This document shows, piece after piece, positions 54,404-64,000 of a stretch of 64,000 nucleotides of DNA. The stretch is taken from positions 2,480,001 to 2,544,000 of the forward strand of contig JAGYVD010000003.1 of assembly GCA_021209875.1 (NCBI GenBank), written 5' to 3'. The notes under the pieces were generated by a model. The model worked only from the letters and a program-made list of their open reading frames with translations, had not been told where the DNA came from and made no database searches. Numbering within the stretch: the stretch's first letter is position 1; every line of letters starts with the position of its first letter. The translations under genes were made by a program, and so were the position numbers. This stretch comes from Rosellinia necatrix. Its lineage: Eukaryota; Ascomycota; Sordariomycetes; Xylariales; Xylariaceae.

Positions 54404-56599
54404 ATGTCCAAGAGGGATGACGACCGGAGAGCCGTTGTCCAGGACACCGCTGATCCACTCGGCCAGATCCGAGACAGTAGTGCTGTGCCAGGAGGGAGTA
54501 TTGTTTCGGCCGTGCTAGATACCCAGAGACACGCCATCACGAGACAGAACTGGATTAAGTCGCTCGAGTGTCTCTACTTGTCTGATGATAGGGACAGCGA
54601 GCCTACGGGGAAACGCCAACAGCTGTCTAACGGGGAGAGCGTGGCCTCCTTCTCCACGCCCGAGCTATTGCGGAGGACATATCTAGATCCGGTATCCGAT
54701 CCCGAGCGTGGGAGAGAATATGTCGCCGTCTCGTACACCTGGGAGTTCTCCGACGAGGAGGAGGAGCAGGAGAGCTGTCGGAGCTTTGGCGGCTACCTTG
54801 TCGAGTCGCGAAAGACAGGGGAGCCTGCACAGCCTAGCGATGTCAGAGACGTGGTTTGGGACCGTGTTCTTCGGTATTCCGAGCACGTCAAGTGTGAGAC
54901 CATCTGGATCGACCGAGAGTGCATTGACCAGGACAATCCCAAGGAGAAGGAGGCCGCGATCCAAAATATGCACTTGGTCTATAGCTTGAGCCGAAGGCCT
55001 ATTGCTCTTCTTACGCATGTCATGGAGTCCGCGGAGGAGCTCGACCTGCTGGTGGGCTTGTTGTTGGGAGACCTGAGAGAGGGAGAAGAAGGTGCTGTTC
55101 TGGACCTTCTAGCCGAAATCACGTCCGACCTCTGGTGGCAGAGGGCCTGGACGTTCCAAGAGGACTATAGGGCTTCTACTCGCATGACCTTGTTGATACC
55201 ACACACCGGCAACCTGGAGCATCGTAAGCAAACGGCACGGGACTTCCTAAACCGCCCGCTATTAGGAACCCTTCCGGGGGAGATCTGTGTCAAGTCCGCC
55301 GATTTCAGAAGATGTGCCACGCGGTTTTGCCTGGAGCACAGACAGAAACAACCAGAAATGGAAGCCATCTGTAACAAAATCCTCGCTACCACCGGTAAAT
55401 ACAATGTTCTTCTGCAGGATGATCCCTCGTCCGGCGTATATACCCCGATCTCGCGTTCCATGACTCCTACGATCCTTGCCGACATAAGCCGCCGTGGAAT
55501 ACTCGCCGAATCGGACCGCCTTGCCATTGCTGCTAATTGCTGCGGCTATACTATGCGTCTTGATACTATGGCTTTAAACAAGTGTGGCAGTAGCTTAAGC
55601 CTTTCCATACTGACGTTGTGTCTGATGAATGGCGAGATAATGGAAAACAACCCACGGCTTCGTCGCGGCACCCTTAAGGACAGCATTTTCACATACCTAA
55701 CGAAGCAATCCCTTCGCAGCTTTCGACCTCCTATTGACGAAGGTCTGACCTTCATCAAGGGCTGCCGGTTTGTCGACCCCGTGCTCACGCCCTCCGGGAC
55801 TCGGACGGGGGGCCATATGTGGCGACTCGGGAAGGTCATCCGGCCCCGGCCCCTCAAGCGCAACAAATACTGCACACTTTCACCCCTCCAGACGTTGGCC
55901 ACGGAACTGCAGTATAGGAAGTACGGGAAATCGTATACAGAACTAGCCACTTGCCTCTTGACGTGGATAGAAGACTCTGCTGCCACAAGCCGGGTGGGTA
56001 AGCATCAGCGGTATGGCGGCCGCAGCCCCTTCCCACAGCAGCGCCCTTGGGGATGGCGCACGTGGATGGCGGACGAAGTCGCGAGTGCCCTGCTGGAGGG
56101 GAAAGCCCTGCGCCTCGCAAGCGTCGTGGACCCTGAAAACCGTGAAGAGTTCTCACCGTATAGCGGCATCTTCGTGGGCGAGGACGCTAACGACTGGAAG
56201 GGGGGCGATAGCGACGACTACCCACCGCCGAGCTACGTCTTCACCTCCGTCCGACCTGCGAGGGAGAATGCCCGGCTCGGTGATACGCCCAAGCATGTGT
56301 CCTTAGAGGTCGAGCTGGACTGGCCTGAAGATAAGGTCAAGGCCAAGGAAGATAAGCTCAAGGTCAAGGAGGACAAAAAGACCGAGGGGGATGAAAAGGC
56401 CGATGGAGACGAGGAGACCGAGGAGGAGAAGGGTAGAAAGTCGGTTCGGGAGCCAAAGGAGCGCGGTCTCAAACAAGCACTGCCAAAATTATACATCAAG
56501 CGCTGGCTTAACGGCCTTTGTTTCTGTGGCCCTTGTCCCCAGCAGCCTGTCTTGTTTCCTTTCCCGCCGGATCTCCTTGCCACGGCGAGCAAATCCTGA
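54404..56599 (+). CDS. HET-domain (heterokaryon incompatibility) protein
   Basis: A single exon of 731 residues from the ATG of MSKRDDDRRAVVQD. The HET domain is shown by its three conserved blocks: YVAVSYTWEF (about 105-114), TIWIDRECIDQDNPKEKEAAI (about 165-185, with the usual IDxxCIDQ slightly changed to IDRECIDQ) and LWWQRAWTFQE (about 243-253). HET proteins trigger cell death or growth arrest after fusion of unlike strains; most copies in a genome have no known partner. The part beyond the domain (about 270-731) shows no repeat or NACHT domain. Near the C-terminus (about 643-690) there is a Lys/Glu/Asp-rich KVKEDK-type repetitive stretch. No introns are needed. Confidence 0.9.
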   Translation: MSKRDDDRRAVVQDTADPLGQIRDSSAVPGGSIVSAVLDTQRHAITRQNWIKSLECLYLSDDRDSEPTGKRQQLSNGESVASFSTPELLRRTYLDPVSDPERGREYVAVSYTWEFSDEEEEQESCRSFGGYLVESRKTGEPAQPSDVRDVVWDRVLRYSEHVKCETIWIDRECIDQDNPKEKEAAIQNMHLVYSLSRRPIALLTHVMESAEELDLLVGLLLGDLREGEEGAVLDLLAEITSDLWWQRAWTFQEDYRASTRMTLLIPHTGNLEHRKQTARDFLNRPLLGTLPGEICVKSADFRRCATRFCLEHRQKQPEMEAICNKILATTGKYNVLLQDDPSSGVYTPISRSMTPTILADISRRGILAESDRLAIAANCCGYTMRLDTMALNKCGSSLSLSILTLCLMNGEIMENNPRLRRGTLKDSIFTYLTKQSLRSFRPPIDEGLTFIKGCRFVDPVLTPSGTRTGGHMWRLGKVIRPRPLKRNKYCTLSPLQTLATELQYRKYGKSYTELATCLLTWIEDSAATSRVGKHQRYGGRSPFPQQRPWGWRTWMADEVASALLEGKALRLASVVDPENREEFSPYSGIFVGEDANDWKGGDSDDYPPPSYVFTSVRPARENARLGDTPKHVSLEVELDWPEDKVKAKEDKLKVKEDKKTEGDEKADGDEETEEEKGRKSVREPKERGLKQALPKLYIKRWLNGLCFCGPCPQQPVLFPFPPDLLATASKS

Positions 56600-57075
56600 T
56601 GTATGATACGAGATACGCTTAAGCTGCCCACGACGACGGAGTATATGTTGGACTAGATAACGAATGGGCGTTGGTTTTGCATTGGGAAGGAAATCTATAA
56701 CAACATACATGTAAAATCTAGGGAAGATGCTAGGAATCAAATTATGTTCATGGTGCCGGTACTGCACATAATGCTCTTCTAACTTACGGAGACGTTAGAT
56801 TCTACAGAAGTCACCGTGTAAGTTGTCTCTCCTGAAGAGCCCTCGAAAAGCTCTTCCGCCATAGTCGGCCTCCTTCTGTAACTAATTCAGACTAAACGCA
56901 GAAGTAGGATGTTTCAAATAGAAGCTGTTCATTACAGAATATTCCCTATTTATTACTCTATAGCCTCGACGCCGGGCAAATGCTTGTATTCATAAAGCAA
57001 AATGCCAATCCTTATCTTACCAGTCCGTGCTTGGACATTCTTTCAAGCAGATAGGAATGCAAAGTGTAGTATCCA
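56600..57075. other. 3' spacer between convergent HET and MPH1 genes
   Basis: 476 bp without a gene, AT-leaning; likely 3'-UTRs of both neighbours. Confidence 0.65.
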
Positions 57076-60000
57076 TTATTCGTCACTATCCTCGTCAACA
57101 ATTAAATTCTTTTGGCGTTGGCCTCGGACTCTTCGCCGAGGTTGATCCCCCTCGTCATCGTCAATATCCGCCGGAGTAGATGTTTTCTGTGATAGCTTTC
57201 TACTTTTGGTTCCTCTACTTCGAATGATTTGGCTCATGGAAGGCACATCATCGTCGCTATCTTGTGTAGCGGGGAAAGATGTTGGCTCATAATACCGGCT
57301 TGTTTTCACCTTCTTAGGCCCGGCGGCCAAACCAGGGGAAGTAGATGCCGTAGATAGGGCAGACATAGGTGAGGTGGGGGGAGGGCATATACTAGAGGTT
57401 ACAAAATTACTGGACGTCGCTACATCATCCCCAACAACAAAATCCACGAGGTCCATACCACTATCCGAGTCATCTGTCAACTCTAGATCGCTGGTACGCC
57501 GACAATCATCACCTTCGTCAGCACTCTCGTCATAGAAAGCCGTGACTACCGAGGCCTTTTTTAGCTTTTGACCGGCCTTCCTTGTGCCGACACTTTTCGG
57601 CATTCGCGGTTTGGTTTGTTGCCCTGGTTTCGACCTTAGGGCTTCAGTACGTTTCTGGGGAGGAAGTTGGACTTCATCTATATCGCCGTCGCCATCAAAG
57701 CTTCGAGGGTGGGAATGTTTTTTTGGGCGTCCAATCATTTTATTGGGTTGCTCACGGGTAATAATGACGGACAACTCTTCAAGGTCGTCTTCATCATCAC
57801 CACTTCCTCCAGATTTGGGAAGGGCAACGACTTTCCTTCGCTTTGCGGGTGGTTCGCGTCCGACGGGTGCATTATCTGAACTAGACCCTTCATTTGGCAA
57901 CGGCAATTGATCATAGCAACTCGTGTCGATATCGCCATACGGCCTTGAGAATCTCTCGGGTACAAACTGCGATTTTGCTAGTGTTTGAAACAGCTTGACG
58001 GATCTTTTTGTATAAGCTCCATGTTTAAGGTGGACTGTCTTTCGTCGAACTCTTTGGGCAGCGGTACACGCTGTCAGGTCCACCTGTTCAATAAATTCCA
58101 TTTCCCCTCGGCTCTGGTACGGAATATTCTTGTATATTTTATTTAGCTCGTCTTCTTGTTCTTTGCGCAGGAGTACCTGACTGAGATCCGGTACATCTAT
58201 AACCTCGTCTTCTTCTCTCACGGTTTCTTTAGTCTTGGCCTTCTTAGTAGGTTTTACGTTGCCTAGCATAGAGGACACTGTTTGAAACCCAGTCTCGACG
58301 CCGTCAGGCATGTGGAATTTTTTCGGCGGCCGCTTCTTAGCGGGCTTCCCTTTCTTTGGCTCTGGTAAGCCGGATTGTTGTGTGTTTTCCACGGGAATTT
58401 CAACGGCCTTCATGTCAACCTCGGGACGTACATCCCTTGGCACTATCCGTGTTGAGAGGTCATGGCGAAAATTAAAACGGTTTCCATCACATATCATCGA
58501 CTGCATTTTCTCGTAGCCATCCTTGGATTTGGCATAGTTGTCCTCCTCCTTCCCTCGCATAAGAAGTAGAACTACCCGTCCTGCCCGCTTTCTACCGGTT
58601 CGTCCCATTCTCTGCAACATGCGGATTGGGGACGCGGAGGCATCGTAGCAAATAATCAAATCCACCTGGCCGATGTCAAGGCCCTCTTCTCCGATGGAGG
58701 TCGCGACGAGGACATTGAATTCGCCGTCTTTGAACTTTTTTATTCTTTGGATCTGCTCTGCTTGCTTCATCCCTTCGGATCTTTTCGAGTCAGCTTGGCC
58801 GACGAATACCGCGGCTCTGATAAGTGGCTGGTGATTGTTCAAAACCCTGACGATCTCCTCGGCGCTATCGCGATATTCGCTGAACACAATAATTCGGGTA
58901 TTAGAAGAGGTGCCGCCCTCACGGCCATCACCTGCGTCCATGAAATGATTCAGGACAGTGCTCGACAGATGAGTCAATTTTGGGTGCCCGACGAAGGCAT
59001 CGTTCCGTGTCCATCGATCAATCTTGGTCATCATGTCTATGAAGCTTGCATCCTCAATAATTTGCCGTTTGTATTTCGATCCCTTCTGCCCCTTTCCTTC
59101 CACGTCGTCTCGGAACTGGACCAAGCTGTCATAGAACGGCTTTATACCATGAAAGCTAAGCAACTTGATGGTATGAGCTAGACTACTTAATATGGCGAAA
59201 AGGGTCATGGTCGTGAATTTAATCCCTTGGTTAGCGTTACGGCCAGGACCAGCGAACCACTCCTTGCGAGCTTTCACCAAGCCAAACGTAGTGAGACCCA
59301 TCGGGTCACGGCCATAATACGCGTTTTGCGAACTCAATTTATTCACCAGCGGCTGCAAGGCCTTCGAGAACAGATCCTTTATTAACGTGATTTCGTCCGA
59401 TGGGTCCAAGAGAACGATATCTTCATCTCTTTGGTGGACGTAGGGCTTGATGTCGAGAGAGTTCTCCGTGCGAATCTCGACATGGGAAATGCCAAGCCCA
59501 TCGATGACTTCTTGGACGGCCTCTACCTTGGAGCCTGGGGTGGCTGTCAGGGCAAGTATGCGAAAACTGTTCGAAAAGCGCCGTAAGAAAGTGACAACCT
59601 TTACATACGCGTAGTTGCCGGTGGCTCGATGGGCCTCATCGATGACAAGGAGGCCAATCGACTTAGGATCCGCAAATCCGGCGGAAAGGTCGTTTTCCAA
59701 CGTCTGGGGGGTCATGAAGAACACTCTCTTGGTACTCCACTCTTCGGCTCTCAGCGCTGGCGCGACTTCTCCGGTAAGAAGGGTGGTCTGGGATCTTGGG
59801 ATACCGGCGATATGAAAGCAGGCATCGACTTGCTGGGACACAAGAGGCTTTGTCGGCGCCACGAATATTAACTTGGCTGTTTTCATCCAGCGATAGTAGT
59901 TTAACATGACGGTGGCAGCGATAAATGTCTTCCCCAACCCTGTCGGCAACGCAACAAGGGTATTGTTGAAGAGTCCGTTTTTGACGATGCTGTACTGATA

Positions 60001-60776
60001 GTCGCGTGTCGGGCCCAAGTTGGTTGGGTATACCCACGTTTTCAGAGCTTCTTGGTCGAGTTCATGATGTGTAGGCGGCTCCGGCGGTAGATCTGCGCGA
60101 AAGACACGGCTTCTAGGTTGCTGGGTAGGCCCAGGGAAGCTGTCCTCGGAGACTGTCTGTCCAAACAAAGTGGTTTGTTTGAAAGACGCCGTTGGCCCCC
60201 CGATGCGAGGGGCAGGCTGGAAAGTGGTAAAACGTGCATTGATGTTTGATTGTGTGATGACCGGCGAGCTTGAGAATGCGCTCGGCGAAAGACCATCCAA
60301 ATCGACAGGATCCTTCCTCGTTCCTGACAAATTGCCATCTTGCTACGGTACAGATCAATACAGTTTGAGCTTAGTTTGAGCTTAATACAGGTTTGACGGG
60401 GAGGAGGGTGGTCGGTAAGAAACGGCGGTTTGGGGAAGAAGGGGAGGAAAGAAGGAGGGGAGGAAAGAAGGAGGGGAGGAAAGAAGGAGGGGAGGAAAGA
60501 AGGAGGGGAGGAAAAAAGGAAGGAAGGTGCCTAAGATGTTGTTGCCACGCTACGACGATATCGACTTACCCTTGGATATGGCTGGCGGGATGCAGAAGCA
60601 TCGAACGCCACTGAGGAAGCCGAAGTCTGCACGGCCGTTTGAATGTCGGTTTGGAAGAAACGGCGATTGCTTGAATCAGGCGCTGAGCCGGCACGGGTCG
60701 GAGAGGTGGCCTGTGTTGCCGCAACGATGAGGTCCTCATCCGCAAGGTCGTCGCCGTCGAATTCGTCTGAATCCAT
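57076..60776 (-). CDS. MPH1: ATP-dependent DNA helicase Mph1 (FANCM family)
   Basis: Two minus-strand exons, 60570-60776 and 57076-60342, give 1,157 residues, close to other filamentous-fungus Mph1 proteins. Exon 1 starts [20 protein letters not shown] and ends AGG/GTAAGT; exon 2 resumes at [18 protein letters not shown] after a CCGTAG acceptor. Superfamily 2 motifs are clear: the Q-like [14 protein letters not shown], Walker [10 protein letters not shown] (about 203), DEAH in [10 protein letters not shown] (about 304), TATPGS, and motif [14 protein letters not shown] (about 650). The C-terminal third is acidic, charged and probably disordered. Mph1/FANCM remodels replication forks and D-loops and promotes error-free bypass and anti-crossover repair in the nucleus. 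The intron (227 nt) carries a 16-bp minisatellite. It is divergent from MEX67. Confidence 0.95.
60441..60520. repeat. 16-bp purine minisatellite inside the MPH1 intron
   Basis: Five copies of GGGGAGGAAAGAAGGA start at 60441, 60457, 60473, 60489 and 60505, the last diverged. The plus strand is all purine, so the MPH1 transcript carries a C/T-rich array between its donor and acceptor sites. Confidence 0.95.
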
Positions 60777-62057
60777 TGTGCACTGAAGTAGGTGTTGTCA
60801 GCACGGGTATTATGAGATCACATGCTGCGTGATGCCGAGATGGTCGTTGTGCAGCGATTAAGAATGCCCAGTTGGTGAACCTCACGATGCCTATGTAGTA
60901 AGTACTTATCTGGTACCTAGGTACGCATTGAATTGGTGATACGGCTACCTGTAGGTAGGTAGGTACTGTTGGTGTTGGTTTCGGTGTTGGTGGAACGCGA
61001 GCGTGACGCACCGAGTCGTCCAAACTTCCGACTACCACTGTGATGCCACAACCTCGAACACCTGGGTACGACGGAGGTACATAGGGTAGGTACCTAAGCC
61101 TCAGAGAGGCTGTGAGCTTGACTTTCCCCTCTCATGGGGCTTTGGCGTGGCTGTGGAGAGCTACAAGGCAGACCGTATAAGTACTTAGCTATCTCGGTCG
61201 CGTTGTCACGTGACACATTGTTTGAGAAAAAGAGGGGCAGACTCAACAAAGGTACAGGTACGTTCTGGAATTCTGTTTATGTATTTTCCTGACTACCTGC
61301 CTACCTATGTGCCCAGGTACTAGCTAGTGTATAGTATAGTATATTCCTAGTTCGCTAGCAGAAGCACCTAATGTCTCTAGTAAAAGGGGGAGAAAGGGAC
61401 AAAATTACAATAGAGGCACACCTGTAGCTCTCACACTCAATTCTTTTTAGATAGATGTGATGAAGCCCAAGCTTACCAGGCAGTCCCGAGGTAGGTAGTA
61501 GGTACCTAGGTAGCTAATTTACGCAATTTATAGACGCCTGCTTGTATATATACCTACTTACGGGATAGTTGGCGCTACAGCCAACCAATAGATAACTAGC
61601 GGGGCTCCGCTGAGTCATGTACACTATTAACCAAGGGAGGTTCTGGGAGGTGTAAGGGAGCCTAGTCTTTCCCGCTCCTGGTCTAGTGTGATTTTTCTTT
61701 GGCGATCGATAACTACTTCTCCCTCCAACCGTTTTTGTCCCGACGTCACACCCTTCCCAACTCGGTTTCCTTCCAAAGACGAAAACCAACCAACCCTACC
61801 CACCAAGCCATACTACATCGCCTCCCATTTTGTCGCATGTTAGCGTCCTTTGTTCCCATCAACTCTAAATCACCAACGGAGCGCCGTATCCCCACCTTTG
61901 TAGAGCTGGAAGCGGATACCATAGTAGCGAATGGTCGCCGAGCCTCACGCTTCTCTCTAGCACTCTCGACACTTACGATAGCTCTACCGTGAGTCCTGCG
62001 CGGCCTGCCCATTTGTTTATTGTCGCTTCCGCTAGCATCGCACGATTGAGCATCACA
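60777..62057. promoter_or_regulatory. Divergent promoter region of MPH1 and MEX67
   Basis: 1.28 kb without a gene. It is dense in TAGGTACC-type motifs (60,912; 60,950-60,970; 61,086; 61,490-61,515). The plus-strand frame 61,699-61,992 lies in the likely MEX67 leader and has no domain. A GTGAGT near 61,989 could be the donor of a small 5'-UTR intron, which is unproven. Confidence 0.55.
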
Positions 62058-64000
62058 ATGGCTCCCATGGGGCCGAAGAAAGGGCCCGCCCCCGGCACCC
62101 GCGGCGCCAGGAACCCTCAGGCCAGCACAACCAAAGCGAGCACCCGTGGTGGTATCTCGAAGCGCCGAGGCGCTGGGCCCTTCAGGGTCGATCGTGACGG
62201 CGACCTTAACATGGATTCCTCTGCAGCGGCCAACGCCGCTCAGTCCCACTCGAAACGGTCCAAGAAAAATTCTACACCATCCGCCACGACCGCACGAGGC
62301 TCATCGTCCCGAAATCCACGACCAACGGCCACAGCGCAGCAGTTAATACAACGCTTCATAAATAACGAGACGCATCGAGTCTCATCCCATACTCGTAGCG
62401 GCCGGCGCGTCGATACTCCGCCGCCCGTTACCCTCAGAGTAGAGGGTTTGAAGCGCAGCAAGGCCGCCTCGAACGAAGACGGCGGGTTGAGGGACCTACT
62501 AACCTTTCTCGAACGCAAAGCCCAGTCGATTGACCATATCTCACGACCTATTAGGATCAAAAAGGTATGTTACAGCCTTCCCCCCGCGGGCCTGGGAGGT
62601 TACGAAGCGACGCACATTCTCCGAAATCGTTATGCCATATAGCTCGCAAAAACGAGGAGACAGATAATCTCAACCAAGCAGCGTATCCATCCCGGGATCC
62701 TAGATCTTTGCCAAGGTTTCCACGCCTTGCTAACATCTAGTAGTCACATATAAGTGGTGACTTCGTCTACATAACGGCTACTAGTGAAGATGCACAGGAG
62801 ATTCTCAAAGTTAACAACTTCATATTTGCCGGCGCAGCTCTCCATATAACAGAAGAAAAAGGGGGAGTACCTGATCGCGATCCAACGCCGCTGTCATCGA
62901 CTGCCCTTGAAATCAAGGAACAACTCCGTGTTGTTCTTAGCTCACGTTACGACGTCAACGCAAAGCTTTTGAACCTTTCCTCCTTAGGTGAAGACCCCAG
63001 TCTTAATCAGATGGGCTTCTTCAGCGGTGGATCTACGCCCGAAAAGATGTTCCGTGCTTTGATGGCGGTCTGTGATGGACTATTCAAAACAGCGCAGGCG
63101 AAACGTGATGCTATCGTTAGTATCAGTCTGGCGGGCAACAATGTCAACGACGTTCTACAAATCATGTCCCTCGCTGAGACGTTTCCTGATATTGTCAACC
63201 TGGACCTTAGCCGCAATCAATTCAAGGACCTCAAGGCTCTCCAGAAATGGCGTCATCGCCTTTGTAGCCTTCAGACCCTCCTCCTCCACGAGAATCCCAT
63301 CGAGGGAGCCAATCCGAACTACAAAGCAGAAGTAGTAAATTGGTTCCCTAAGCTATTGAATCTCAATGGGACTCAGGTCCGAACGCCGGAACAGGTGGCA
63401 GCGGCGGAAGCCGCATCTAGGCCGACGCCTATACCACAGAGTGGCGCCGATTTTCGCGACATCGGTGGTGTCGGCGAAGGTTTCATCACGGAGTTCTTGT
63501 CGCTCTATGACGCGGACCGGCACAACTTAGCCAGCAAGTACTACGATGAACAGAGCACCTTCTCAATTGCCGTCAATAACCAATCTCCGACTGCATCGGA
63601 CATGCCATTGCCCGCATGGGGAGCCTACCTCAAATTCTCTCGCAATCACACAAAAATCAGCCACCCACCCTCGCGACAACAGCGACTCTTTACCGGTGTC
63701 AACCAAATACAAGCACTCTGGAAACAACTTCCACCCACACAGCACCCAAAGCTAATTACCCACCTAAACAAATACCTTGTTGACTGCCATCCTATTCATG
63801 GTCTCGCAGACCCGGCAGGTCAAAACCCGCTTGGAGTGGACGGAATGATTATGACCATTCATGGAGAATTCGAAGACCAGGAACCTGGAACCATGAAGAC
63901 TACCAAGCGGAGCTTCTCACGCTTGTTTATACTGGGCCCCGGTGCGCCTGGTAGAAACCCCATCCGGGTTGTCAGCGACATGCTTTCGGTCAAGGCGTTC
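62058..64000 (+). CDS. MEX67: mRNA export factor Mex67 (NXF1 family), 3' end beyond the window
   Basis: Exon 1 is 62058-62564 and exon 2 is 62744 to past 64000 (588 residues visible). The ATG at 62058 (MAPMGPKKGPAPGTRG) is the first in frame. The intron (179 nt) has GTATGT, GCTAAC and TAG, and joins ..RPIRIKK to SHISGDFVYITATSEDA. Exon 2 stays open to the window edge. Its order fits Mex67: a basic Arg/Gly N-terminus, an RNA-binding region, leucine-rich repeats (LNLSSLGEDP, IVSISLAGNNV, IVNLDLSRNQFKDL, LQTLLLHENPI), then an NTF2-like domain starting FITEFLSLYDADRHNLASKYYDE. The protein with partner Mtr2 carries mRNA through nuclear pores. The C-terminal UBA-like domain would lie outside the window. 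Confidence 0.95.

Noticed and set aside
61699..61992. 97-codon frame upstream of MEX67
   Set aside because: It lies in the probable leader, is pyrimidine-rich, and has no similarity that I can recognise.

Overview
The window looks like chromosomal DNA of a filamentous ascomycete (Pezizomycotina, most likely a Sordariomycete). The evidence is gene content: an Msn2/Seb1-type zinc-finger factor, a HET-domain protein, a fungal Frizzled-like seven-helix receptor, a GT69 CAP59-family mannosyltransferase, a PL20 glucuronan lyase and Mph1. Introns are short (53-361 nt) with GT..AG ends and CTRAY-like branch sites. The species cannot be named from the sequence. Gene density is low: 14 supported genes in 64 kb, with long spacers full of microsatellites and a recurrent TACCTAGGTA / GGTAGGTA motif.

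Layout. 1-13,041: no credible gene for about 12 kb, then a pyrimidine-rich leader. 13,042-15,184: Msn2-like stress regulator. 17,304-20,369: diphthine-ammonia ligase (DPH6) fused to two RidA-like domains. 21,728-22,498: secreted PL20 glucuronan lyase. 23,709-24,786: PMP24/PXMP4 peroxisomal membrane protein. 25,407-26,731 (-): CAP59-type mannosyltransferase. 28,646-29,776: class I methyltransferase with an 11-nt microexon. 30,199-30,561 (-): LSM6. 31,120-32,724: Rad60/Esc2 SUMO-like-domain protein. 33,509-34,771 (-): membrane-anchored GH5 hydrolase. 35,708-36,412: small RNase III-domain protein. 38,372-38,935 (-): start-less kinase-like remnant. 41,522-43,467 (-): Frizzled/Smoothened-like receptor. 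43,468-54,403: 11 kb gene desert with an AT-rich, RIP-like patch. 54,404-56,599: HET-domain protein. 57,076-60,776 (-): Mph1/FANCM helicase. 62,058 to the window end: 5' part of the mRNA export factor Mex67.

There is no operon or biosynthetic cluster. Housekeeping genes form divergent pairs (LSM6/Rad60-like 0.56 kb apart, MPH1/MEX67 1.3 kb apart, GH5/RNase III 0.94 kb apart) and convergent pairs (PMP24/CAP59, methyltransferase/LSM6, Rad60-like/GH5, HET/MPH1). Several gene models are longer or differently spliced than simple open frames suggest. I rebuilt exons for Msn2, PMP24, CAP59, the methyltransferase, LSM6, the receptor, RNase III, MPH1 and MEX67 from splice signals and conserved protein motifs. 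I did not find a clearly new system. The most unusual signals are the altered active site of the RNase III-like protein, the in-frame stop-free introns, the microexon, the tandem repeats next to or inside functional genes, and the dispersed intergenic motif.
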